Source of the DNA: Promethearchaeota archaeon
Lineage (GTDB): Archaea; Asgardarchaeota; Lokiarchaeia; Sigynarchaeales; SOKP01
Direction of reading: 5' to 3'
Assembly (NCBI GenBank): GCA_030668025.1
Contig: DAOUUT010000049.1
Coordinates: 1-15,988 of the forward strand
DNA: 15,988 nucleotides
The position numbers were made by a program, and so were the translations under genes. Positions 7,501 through 14,760 of this stretch are shown in pieces. Numbering within the stretch: the first letter of the stretch is position 1; each line of letters opens with the position of its first letter. The notes below the pieces were generated by a model that saw only the letters and a program-made list of their open reading frames with translations, did not search any database and had not been told where the DNA came from.

Positions 7501-8928
7501 TTGTTCGTTAAAAATTTATCGCAATTAACTCCTAAAAGCCTAGACAAAGTTGCGTTAGAGTTAAGAGAAGTAGGACTTGAAGTTTTGGAAATTGCGATTA
7601 AATCAGTTGAGCCAAGCAAACTAATCCAGAATAATGTTAAAGTTATTGATGGTAAATTAAATATTCAAAAGGATAAATTCGATCTCAATAAATATAGCAA
7701 CATCTTAATAATTGGAGGTGGAAAAGCTTCTGCTCAAATGACTTTAGCACTCGAAACAGTTTTGAAAAAACTACATAAGATAAAATACGAAGGATACATC
7801 AACATTCCAGAAGGTCAAAAAATAAGAGACTACAGTCCTTCGAGCAAAATTAGGATGAATCGCGCTTCCCATCCTATTCCAAACGAAAAGGGTTTAACTG
7901 GCACTAAGGAGATTGTGAAAATTGTTGAAAATGCAACCAATAGCGATTTAATAATTTGTGTGATTTCGGGAGGAGGTTCTGCCTTATTACCTTTGCCTAA
8001 GCAAGGTATAACTCTCGAGGATTTACAAAAAGTCAATTCTTTATTATTAGCCTCCGGAGCGTCAATTCACGAAATAAATATTATCCGAAAACATCTATCG
8101 GACTTTAAAGGCGGAAATTTAGCAAAAAAAGTATATAATACTAGTAAAGCAACTTTAATAACGCTTATTATCTCGGATGTAGTAGGAAATAATTTGGATT
8201 CAATTGCCTCTGGCCCTACGGTTCCAGACTTGACCACTTTTAACCAAGCCTATGATGTGTTAAAAAAGTATAATTTAAGCGATAAGGTTCCTTCTTCGGT
8301 AAAAAAAGTAATTGAAAAAGGTTTGAACGACCCGATCTTAGAAAACCCTAAGGAACACGATGTTTGTTTTACTAACGTGCACAATTATTTAATTGGAAGC
8401 GTCGAATTAGCTGTAGAAGAAGTATCCGCAAATCTGAAAGATTTTGATTATATTATTGACTATTTTACCAACGAAATTGTAGGTGAGGCTGTAGATTTTG
8501 GAAAGAAATTACGCGAATTAATTTTAATAAAATTAAAGCCATATACCAAAAAACCTGGAAAACATAAACTAGCTCTAATTGGGACCGGTGAATTGACAGT
8601 TACGATAAAAGGAAAGGGAGTTGGTGGAAGAAACCAAGAAATGTTATTAGGTTTTCTTGATAATGTAAAAAATAAGGAAATTGAGTGGGACTTCTTAATT
8701 ATCGGAGCCAACTTAGATGGGATTGAGGGCAATAGTAAGGCAATGGGCGCACTTATAGATAATTCTTCACTTAATCAAATAAATAACGAAAAAATTAAAA
8801 CTAAGAGCTATTTAGAAAACAACGACTCCAATAGCTTTTTTAAACTATTAAAAAGCGAGATTATTACGGGACCTACCGGTATTAATGTTAACGATTTACT
8901 TCTTATTTTGCTAGAGTTCCATATTTAA
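7501..8928 (+). CDS. gck: Glycerate 2-kinase family protein (GckA/MOFRL)
   Basis: The family phosphorylates D-glycerate to 2-phosphoglycerate with ATP, linking sugar-acid and serine breakdown to glycolysis. The 475 residues show GGGKA (72-76), HPIPNEKGL, ISGGGSALLPLP (155-166), INIIRKHLSDFKGGNLA with K197, SDVVGNNLDSIASGPTVPD, then the C-terminal MOFRL part with GVGGRNQE and GPTGINVNDL. Length is normal. Two usually strict sites differ: GGETTV reads TGELTV (362-367), and TDGIDGPTDAAGA reads LDGIEGNSKAMGA (405-417), keeping D406 but losing the second Asp. Activity or substrate may therefore differ. The start is TTG 7501: an in-frame TAA lies at 7486 and no ATG is near. A TATA-like AATTTAATAAAT about 30 bases upstream suggests a leaderless message. 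Confidence 0.88.
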   Translation: MFVKNLSQLTPKSLDKVALELREVGLEVLEIAIKSVEPSKLIQNNVKVIDGKLNIQKDKFDLNKYSNILIIGGGKASAQMTLALETVLKKLHKIKYEGYINIPEGQKIRDYSPSSKIRMNRASHPIPNEKGLTGTKEIVKIVENATNSDLIICVISGGGSALLPLPKQGITLEDLQKVNSLLLASGASIHEINIIRKHLSDFKGGNLAKKVYNTSKATLITLIISDVVGNNLDSIASGPTVPDLTTFNQAYDVLKKYNLSDKVPSSVKKVIEKGLNDPILENPKEHDVCFTNVHNYLIGSVELAVEEVSANLKDFDYIIDYFTNEIVGEAVDFGKKLRELILIKLKPYTKKPGKHKLALIGTGELTVTIKGKGVGGRNQEMLLGFLDNVKNKEIEWDFLIIGANLDGIEGNSKAMGALIDNSSLNQINNEKIKTKSYLENNDSNSFFKLLKSEIITGPTGINVNDLLLILLEFHI

Positions 8929-8989
8929 CGCTCAAATCCACAAAAAATCAAAAATTAATATTATAAAAGTTATAGGTTTATTGATAAGT

Positions 8990-9148
8990 ATGGAATCAAA
9001 TTCAATAATAACATGTTCGGTTTGTGGATATACTTTTAGAAACCACGATTCCTTCGCAAAAAAAAAGAATATTGTTTGCCCAATGTGCGGATTTAAGTTT
9101 AAGGAACCAAGTTTTTTCCCTAAAAGAATAAACAGGTTTTCAGTTTAA
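8990..9148 (+). CDS. 52-residue zinc-ribbon protein
   Basis: ATG 8990 to TAA 9148 encodes a tiny protein with two zinc knuckles: CSVCG (C9, C12) and CPMCG (C30, C33), spaced as in rubredoxin-like or treble-clef zinc ribbons, followed by a basic tail (FPKRINRF). It would bind one zinc ion; nucleic-acid or protein binding is inference. Asgard and other archaeal genomes hold many such solitary ribbons. TTATAAAAG (8961-8969) is centred about 26 bases before the ATG, which is the spacing of a leaderless message. It begins 61 bases after the glycerate kinase stop, so it may also be read through from that gene. Confidence 0.75.
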   Translation: MESNSIITCSVCGYTFRNHDSFAKKKNIVCPMCGFKFKEPSFFPKRINRFSV

Positions 9149-9161
9149 TGCTTTAGATGAC

Positions 9162-9191
9162 TTTTTAACAAATTAATTTTTAACAAATTAA
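9162..9191. repeat. Perfect 15-bp tandem duplication
   Basis: TTTTTAACAAATTAA occurs at 9162-9176 and again at 9177-9191 without a gap. It lies in the 152-base space between the zinc ribbon and the 711-residue protein, directly before an inverted repeat. Confidence 0.8.
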
Positions 9192-9196
9192 TACAT

Positions 9197-9220
9197 TAGT
9201 TAAAAAATCTTTTTTAACTA
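9197..9220. repeat. Perfect inverted repeat, 11-bp arms with a 2-base spacer
   Basis: TAGTTAAAAAA (9197-9207) is followed by TC and then its exact reverse complement TTTTTTAACTA (9210-9220). It could be a dyad operator for the downstream gene, whose TATA-like sequence begins at about 9228, or part of a terminator for the zinc-ribbon gene (a T-run lies in the right arm). The TTAAC word is shared with the tandem repeat beside it. Confidence 0.8.
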
Positions 9221-9300
9221 TCGTGAGTATATTTATTCTATAAAAAATATACAAATAATAATCCATATTTATGGAATTATAAAAATAATGGTAATCTATT

Positions 9301-11436
9301 ATGGCACGTAAAAAAGAAAAGAAACCGCGAGAAGCGCCTAAAACCAGCACTGGCTGGGCTGCTGAAGAAGCTGGTGAAGAAAAATTAGCTGAAGGTTTAA
9401 AAAGATCTGATTTAGACGATGGAAAAGTTACAATAGTTGATAGAGATCTTTCTACTCCCGTGATTGAAACATACGATGCAGATACTGGAGAATTAGAGGG
9501 TTCAATTTTACTTAAAGATGGTATTCGCGAGGGGATAACGGGGATAGTTAAGATTATTGAAAATATCGATGTAGAACTAGACCACGACGCAAATATCGAA
9601 TCAATGGACTTCCAAGGGAAATTAAGCGTGGAGAATCAATCGAAGAAGGATCGATTATGGGATATTGATTTAACTCTAAACAACATTGAAAGCACAACTC
9701 TTAAATCAAACGAGATTAAAATAAGAGAACTAGGAATAGACAAAGATACCAATACTTATGAGGAAGATTTTGTAATTAAAGGAGAAATCAAGAATCTTCT
9801 CTTAGTTAAAGAATACGTTAATACGCTTCCTGAAGCCGATAGCGTACTAAATATAAGAGACATAGAAAGTGATCTGTTGAAAGCTAAAGATAAGACTAGC
9901 AAAGCTGGAACCAAGGTTAAAGAAAGAAGTACTAATGTTGAAGAAGAAGAGGAAGAAGACTATTCTACAGATGGTGGAACTGCAGCTGATGAATTTTCTT
10001 TACAAGCTTTTGGTATTTCAATCGATAAAGATAATACGGTGACCTTTGCGATTGCAATGAGGAGCTTGTTTGAAAAACCCATAAAAAATGTAAGAGTAAC
10101 GAAAAATATTCCTGGTGATTTTAGCAATCCCGTTGTAATGGATACATCAGTAGGACGGGCAGATGTTGAAGGTAAAAAAATTGTCTGGAACATTGAGAAG
10201 TTGATGCCCGAAACAACTGTTTTATTGAAATTTAGTTGTGGTATATCGGTAAATGATATTACAAAGAGAAAAACAGGCACGCTTGAGGTAACATACGAAG
10301 CATCATCTTCCTTCGCAGAAGGATTAGATATCGATAAATACGATGCGTATACTAGAAATAAATTTTATGTAGATACCCTAGAAAGAGATGAGGAGCCTGG
10401 AACTTGGGATTGTAAACTTGTATTTGAAAACCCTTCTGAATTTGTGATTCAATTATTTAACGCAGATGTGTATTCTCCAGACGACGAATCGACAAAGTTT
10501 GTCGACATCGATCCTAATGACGTTCAGCTGTTACCCGCTGGCGCCCAATGGCACTCTAAAAAGTGGAAATACGAATCAGAAGACTATCCTGCTTTTAGAA
10601 AGAAACTTGAATTTAGAGTAATGCCTGATTTCCAAACTATTGTAAATGGGACCGTTTTAATTTCAGATGTGATCTTAGAAATAGCAAGTATAACTGGAGA
10701 TATGGCGTACGATATAGATCAAGTTCCAACATTCAAAGAAAAAGATGTTATTGCTACGTTAAAAATGGTAAACAACGGATCTGCTCCGTTAAACGAAATA
10801 ACTGTCGTTCAACAATATTTCAACAACGAATTTCAGCCACCTAAAGCCGATGAGATAAAGTTAATATGGGATGGAAGCGAAATTGATTTAGATTCGAATG
10901 CTGTTAGCTTCGATGGTAGCGTGTTTAAAATCGAGCTTAAAGACCTAAGATCCTCCGATAACGGCATATTTGTGCCAGAAGCTTCTTTAGAATTCCAATA
11001 TCCAATTCATTGTATTAATCCTATACAAGATGCCAAATTTGAATCAGAAATCACGTATTTCACTAATACTTTCCCAATTTCGCAGGAATTAGAGTTTAGC
11101 CCAGAAGTACCCGTAATCGAGGCCCTACATTTAAGGAGAAGATTCAGAATTGGAAAGGAAGTCGTTCCAATTGGAGCTTTGGGCAATTACAAGATCATTT
11201 TAACTGTTGAAAATATTGGTACTGCGCCGCTTCAGAAGTTAGAACTTTTAGACAAGGTACCAGATAGTTTTGAATACGGTACATATTCAATGAAACCTAA
11301 AATAACGGACGAAGTAGGTCAGGACACACTCAAATGGACTATAGACAAGCTTTTAGCTGAAGAGAAATTAGAAATCACCTATGAAATTAACGGTACGGGA
11401 GCGTACAGTCCAAGTGACGCTCAACTCGCTTTTTAG
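9301..11436 (+). CDS. Cytosolic multi-domain beta-sandwich protein (DUF11-like repeats)
   Basis: I do not recognise a named family for the whole 711-residue protein. It starts with a Lys/Glu-rich tail (MARKKEKKPREAPK) and has no signal peptide or membrane span, so it should be intracellular. Several beta-rich segments resemble DUF11/Ig-like modules: about 80-190, about 225-330 (ending IVWNIEKLMPETTVLLKF), about 365-470, about 480-590 and 621-711 (LQKLELLDKVPDSFEYG, LKWTIDKLLAEEKLEITY). The recurring pattern is conserved W, a Leu and Pro/Glu, then a closing strand. An acidic linker at 214-220 (six Glu and an Asp) splits the first module from the rest. GGT is placed as a weak ribosome site eight bases before ATG 9301. 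It precedes, on the same strand, a beta-propeller gene 159 bases away. A scaffold role is inferred. Confidence 0.7.
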   Translation: MARKKEKKPREAPKTSTGWAAEEAGEEKLAEGLKRSDLDDGKVTIVDRDLSTPVIETYDADTGELEGSILLKDGIREGITGIVKIIENIDVELDHDANIESMDFQGKLSVENQSKKDRLWDIDLTLNNIESTTLKSNEIKIRELGIDKDTNTYEEDFVIKGEIKNLLLVKEYVNTLPEADSVLNIRDIESDLLKAKDKTSKAGTKVKERSTNVEEEEEEDYSTDGGTAADEFSLQAFGISIDKDNTVTFAIAMRSLFEKPIKNVRVTKNIPGDFSNPVVMDTSVGRADVEGKKIVWNIEKLMPETTVLLKFSCGISVNDITKRKTGTLEVTYEASSSFAEGLDIDKYDAYTRNKFYVDTLERDEEPGTWDCKLVFENPSEFVIQLFNADVYSPDDESTKFVDIDPNDVQLLPAGAQWHSKKWKYESEDYPAFRKKLEFRVMPDFQTIVNGTVLISDVILEIASITGDMAYDIDQVPTFKEKDVIATLKMVNNGSAPLNEITVVQQYFNNEFQPPKADEIKLIWDGSEIDLDSNAVSFDGSVFKIELKDLRSSDNGIFVPEASLEFQYPIHCINPIQDAKFESEITYFTNTFPISQELEFSPEVPVIEALHLRRRFRIGKEVVPIGALGNYKIILTVENIGTAPLQKLELLDKVPDSFEYGTYSMKPKITDEVGQDTLKWTIDKLLAEEKLEITYEINGTGAYSPSDAQLAF

Positions 11437-11456
11437 TTATTAAAATTAAAATTAAC

Positions 11457-11465
11457 TTTTTTTTT
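11457..11465 (+). terminator. Nine-T run after the beta-sandwich gene
   Basis: Nine consecutive T, 21 bases after the stop codon at 11436, in a longer T-rich tract. This is typical of archaeal termination, and it suggests the next gene has its own promoter. Confidence 0.5.
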
Positions 11466-11565
11466 ATATTTATATTTTTAAATTATCAGAATCATTTAAT
11501 AAGCTTGAAAAAACTTCTATATTTAAGATTAATAGATTATGTATTGATTTTGTACACAAATAAAA

Positions 11566-11573
11566 TTTATAAT
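11566..11573 (+). promoter_or_regulatory. TATA box of the beta-propeller gene, leaderless spacing
   Basis: TTTATAAT at 11566-11573 is centred about 27 bases before ATG 11596, and no Shine-Dalgarno sequence is present. Both facts point to transcription starting at or next to the ATG. Confidence 0.5.
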
Positions 11574-11595
11574 TCTAAAATTTAAAGATAAACAC

Positions 11596-13266
11596 ATGTC
11601 GGCCAAAAAACAATTTAATTTAGATTGGATGTTTGAATGTCCTGATGCTGTTTTAACTTGTTCGACCCTTGAGTGTGCAAACGACTCATATTTAGTATTT
11701 GGAGGCCATGACAAGACTTTATACTTAATGAACGAAGAATTAAACATCCTCGATAGTATTAAGTTTGATGGGTGGGTAAGATCTACTTTCCCTATAGATA
11801 TTACTAAAGATGGATGCCAAGAAGTAATAGTAGGAGCAGGAGACGGTAATTTTTTAGTAGTAAAATTCGTAAAGGGTATTAATAAGCTAGCAGGGATTAT
11901 GAACTATAAATCTAAGGGTAAAGTACTATGCGTCACGGGCGGTGATTTCACTAGAAATGAAAATATTGAATTGATTCACGGTAGCGAAGATAAAACTCTA
12001 AAAATATTCGAAAACATTGATTCCACTGATCCTAAGTATGTATTTTATTACGATTCATGGGTAACTGCTTGCGTATTAGGGTATTTAAAACTGTTAGATG
12101 TGAACAAACCAATTTACGGATTATTAGTTGGTACTAAAAATGGTCTGCTTCAATTAATCCAGTTTAAAGAAGGCAAACCAGATATTATTTGGCAAAAAGA
12201 TTTAGGGTCTCAAATTAATGCAATTGAAGTGGGTGATGTAAAAAATGACGGTTTCAACGAAATAGTAGTAGGTACAGACGCGTCTCAATTAATGATATTT
12301 AATAGCGAAGGAGATGAGCTAAAGTCTATAACTCTTGAAGAAGGGCGACCGATATCTTTAAAATTAGTTGATATTGACGGTGATAACGCAAAAGAAATTA
12401 TTGCAGGATGTGCAGATGGCACTCTTCGGATATATCACAACACTAATCTAAATTCGATCGATCTAGAGCTGAAATGGAAAACCACAGCAGAAAATTCAAT
12501 AAAAATCGTATCTACTATTAAGGATCCCAAAAAGGATTTAACACGCATTATAGTTGGAGGATATGATCGAAGTATTAGATGCATATGTGATTCCGAATGG
12601 GGCGAAAAAACTTCTCTTGAAATTCCAAACAATATTGTAGAGCCTCAAAAGACCGAAACGGAAGTAAAAGAAGAAAAAATCATTAAATTTGAAACAGTTC
12701 CGACAAACATCAGAGAATACATTTTTAAATATTTAATAGACAATAAGATTATATTGGGCATTGCTGCAGAATTAGAGAAAAAAGGATATCTCACTGATAG
12801 CGTTGCCGAAGAATTCCAACGTATGATCTCAGAAAAATCCGATTCTTACGAAAAAGTTACATATTCAATTTGGACTCTACCAGAAGATAAGATCGGTTTA
12901 GGCGTTGCGGCCGAAACTCCCACGAAAAAAGGTAAGAAATCAAAACCTGTTGCAATAAACCAAGAAATACCCTCACATAAAGGTGAAGCGTTAATCGACG
13001 CCTTAAAAAAAGAGCCTCAAAAAGCTAAGGGAAAAGGAAAGAAAATTTCAACAGAAACTATATCAGAAATTAATATAAGAACTATTATAATAACCCACCT
13101 CGAAAAACAGAAATTAATAAGGTCCAAAACAAAACTAATTGATGATTTGGTCATTTTAGGATACGAGAGAGACGTAGTGGAAAAACAAATCGATACTTTA
13201 AGGTTGGAAGGCGTTCTTGTGTACTCGCGTTCAGAACCTAAAGGTTGGAGTTTAGGGGCCGTTTAA
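11596..13266 (+). CDS. Beta-propeller (FG-GAP/WD40-like) protein with C-terminal winged-helix-type modules
   Basis: The 556-residue product has no signal peptide. Residues 1-340 are blade-like repeats: LVFGGHDKTLYLMN, IDITKDGCQEVIVGAGDGN (D68-D72), GDVKNDGFNEIVVGT (from 213), DIDGDNAKEIIAGCADGTLRIY (from 259) and IIVGGYDRSIRCI. The DxDxDx(A/G)xEI pattern is that of FG-GAP blades, which may hold Ca2+. A charged linker (about 348-365) leads to a helical domain (about 366-440), a Lys-rich linker, and a second module (489-556) with ISEINIRTIIITHLEKQKLI and a closing beta-wing, resembling a winged helix. Intracellular propellers of this type resemble eukaryotic ITFG2/BBS-like scaffold proteins, but homology is not shown. 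The stop lies 7 bases from the stop of the convergent longin-like gene. Confidence 0.72.
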   Translation: MSAKKQFNLDWMFECPDAVLTCSTLECANDSYLVFGGHDKTLYLMNEELNILDSIKFDGWVRSTFPIDITKDGCQEVIVGAGDGNFLVVKFVKGINKLAGIMNYKSKGKVLCVTGGDFTRNENIELIHGSEDKTLKIFENIDSTDPKYVFYYDSWVTACVLGYLKLLDVNKPIYGLLVGTKNGLLQLIQFKEGKPDIIWQKDLGSQINAIEVGDVKNDGFNEIVVGTDASQLMIFNSEGDELKSITLEEGRPISLKLVDIDGDNAKEIIAGCADGTLRIYHNTNLNSIDLELKWKTTAENSIKIVSTIKDPKKDLTRIIVGGYDRSIRCICDSEWGEKTSLEIPNNIVEPQKTETEVKEEKIIKFETVPTNIREYIFKYLIDNKIILGIAAELEKKGYLTDSVAEEFQRMISEKSDSYEKVTYSIWTLPEDKIGLGVAAETPTKKGKKSKPVAINQEIPSHKGEALIDALKKEPQKAKGKGKKISTETISEINIRTIIITHLEKQKLIRSKTKLIDDLVILGYERDVVEKQIDTLRLEGVLVYSRSEPKGWSLGAV

Positions 13267-13273
13267 ATTTATA

Positions 13274-13711
13274 TTAAACATATGTAAACTCTTTGATTTC
13301 GTTTTGGAACGCTTCAAATTGATTTAATTCTGAAAAATCTTTATTACTATATCTAGAAACAAAGAGTAGTGAAATAGGTTCGATTTTTTCTAGAAATTTC
13401 TTAACAAACTTATCCGTATCTTTTTTCTTTTTATCTATTAAACTATACAAAATGATAGGCTCTTTTTCATCAGAATCTGAAGGTAATATGTCAAATGCTT
13501 TGAAGATAAATAATATATTATTAGATTCTAAGTATTCTAAACTTAAGTTATTGAACGCGTTCTTAACAAATATATTAATTGCCGATATAAAAGCTCCCCT
13601 TAAATCTTTATTTGGATTCTTAAGATTATCTTTTATTTTGATGTTTTTAAACACGTGGTTAACTAAAACAAAACCCCGAAATACTATTCCGATTTCATAC
13701 AGTTCTTTCAT
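13274..13711 (-). CDS. Small longin-like domain protein
   Basis: The 145 residues fit one alpha/beta longin-type fold: two N-terminal strands (YEIGIVFRGFVLVNHVF), a helix beginning DLRGAFISAINIFVKNAF, strands SLEYLESNNILFIFKAF and PIILYSLIDKK, a helix TDKFVKKFLEKI, and a last strand. The xLRGAFISAI helix after the first strands is the pattern of small archaeal longin/roadblock-type regulators, which in Asgard archaea are numerous and thought to partner small GTPases; no GTPase gene is in the window. There is no signal peptide. The alternative is a roadblock-like fold; sequence alone does not separate them well. Start is ATG 13711. It faces the beta-propeller gene tail to tail. Confidence 0.55.
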   Translation of the reverse strand: MKELYEIGIVFRGFVLVNHVFKNIKIKDNLKNPNKDLRGAFISAINIFVKNAFNNLSLEYLESNNILFIFKAFDILPSDSDEKEPIILYSLIDKKKKDTDKFVKKFLEKIEPISLLFVSRYSNKDFSELNQFEAFQNEIKEFTYV

Positions 13712-13730
13712 TTTTTAACTCATATGTTTG

Positions 13731-13758
13731 AAGTTTAGAGTCTATAAACTATAAACTT
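13731..13758. repeat. Imperfect dyad in the divergent promoter of the longin-like and Cys-rich genes
   Basis: AAGTTTA (13731-13737) and its reverse complement TAAACTT (13752-13758) are separated by 14 bases. The same stretch holds a tandem TATAAACT / ATAAACTT. It lies 20 bases upstream of the longin-like start and could be an operator, or chance in AT-rich DNA. Confidence 0.3.
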
Positions 13759-13829
13759 AATAATAATATTCATATTTATTTTTATACAAAAAAATTTAAA
13801 AAAATCATGTTTAGGTTTAGGTTACACAA

Positions 13830-14027
13830 TTGAAAGACGTATGTAAATGGTATCAGTGTTGCCCGATTAAATATTTTGTAGATCATGGAATGCTTGAAAA
13901 AAAATGGGTCGAAGATTACTGTTTAATAGGAAATAAGAAGTGTATTAGATATCAAAAAGAAGAATGTGGAGAATTTCACCCCGATAATTTACTTCCTAAT
14001 GGAGAGATTCGAAAAGAATTAAAATGA
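13830..14027 (+). CDS. 65-residue Cys-rich protein, possible metal or Fe-S binder
   Basis: Reads KDVCKWYQCCPIKYF, then GxLEKKWVEDYC, NKKCIRYQKEECGEFHPDNLLPNG. Cysteines are C5, C10, C11, C31, C38 and C46. The CPIKYF / WVEDYC / CIRYQ / HPDNLLPNG pattern looks like a conserved small archaeal and bacterial family whose function I do not know. C5, C11, C31 and C38 could hold an iron-sulfur cluster or zinc. The start is TTG 13830, chosen because it keeps the first two cysteines; the ATG at 13807 is in another frame and the next in-frame Met is residue 21. AGG words lie 9 to 16 bases upstream. Its last 9 bases overlap the end of the convergent hydrolase gene. Confidence 0.72.
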   Translation: MKDVCKWYQCCPIKYFVDHGMLEKKWVEDYCLIGNKKCIRYQKEECGEFHPDNLLPNGEIRKELK

Positions 14028-14708
14028 ATAACTATTACCAACACATACATCTATAAATTGTTCAGGAAATCTTTGCTTTATTTCCCTAATTCTTTGCGTA
14101 CAGTGGCAAGCTCCTACGAATCCAACTCCTTCTAGATAAGATAACTCGCGAAATCCATGGAATCCCCCTATAACGGCTTTGATGTTATTCGATATCGTTT
14201 GACCCTTTAAAATAAAAGTTTCTAAGCCCGGATGTGCGCAACCTGAGATTATTATTAAATCGTTTTTTTCTGTTTTTAAAAACAAAGATTGCTCCGTTAA
14301 GAATCTACCTCCAAATTGACCCGATGAAAAAACATTCTTGTCAACCTCAATCATCTCAGATACACCTTGAACATGAGCTCCGGGGTAAGCCCTTATAAAA
14401 GATTTTATATCGTGGAGTGGCACATAAATTTCAATATCGTGATTTAATTGATATAATTCTTTTAATCCTCCTGTGTGGTCGTGGTGATTATGAGAAATAA
14501 TAACTTTTTTTATCTCTGATACTTTAACGTTAAACTTGTTTATGTTGTGAACTAAAATATCCCCTTTATTTCCTGTATCAAACAATAAGTGGGTTTTTGA
14601 GAGGTTATTATAAATTAAGGCTGAAAAACCAAAACCCGTTAAAAAACCCGGTTGTGCACAGATGTCGTCGTAAACAATTTTAATTTCAAAAGAAAAGTCA
14701 GATTTCAT
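14019..14708 (-). CDS. Metallo-beta-lactamase-fold hydrolase (COG1237-like)
   Basis: The 229-residue cytosolic protein shows the family order: GFGFSALI (25-32), LLFDTGNKGDIL (41-52), the metal site ISHNHHDHTGGL (H73, H75, D77, H78), SGCAHPG (H159), IGGFHG (H184) and ACHCT near the C-terminus (H202). The GCxHPG and GGFHG motifs place it with the COG1237 group, members of which are annotated as metal-dependent hydrolases related to dihydropterin-linked enzymes; the true substrate is unknown. It is slightly shorter than usual for that group. It starts 52 bases after the stop of the ferredoxin-type gene on the same strand, so the two are probably one operon. Start is ATG 14708. Confidence 0.88.
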   Translation of the reverse strand: MKSDFSFEIKIVYDDICAQPGFLTGFGFSALIYNNLSKTHLLFDTGNKGDILVHNINKFNVKVSEIKKVIISHNHHDHTGGLKELYQLNHDIEIYVPLHDIKSFIRAYPGAHVQGVSEMIEVDKNVFSSGQFGGRFLTEQSLFLKTEKNDLIIISGCAHPGLETFILKGQTISNNIKAVIGGFHGFRELSYLEGVGFVGACHCTQRIREIKQRFPEQFIDVCVGNSYSF

Positions 14709-14760
14709 ACTTTTAAAAAGACTTTACCCATTATTAACTATTAGTTTTTGGATAAATCTC

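Noticed and set aside
13811..13822. TTTAGG repeated twice, like a telomeric or short tandem repeat
   Set aside because: Two six-base copies only; more simply the leader of the Cys-rich gene with AGG words acting as a weak ribosome site.
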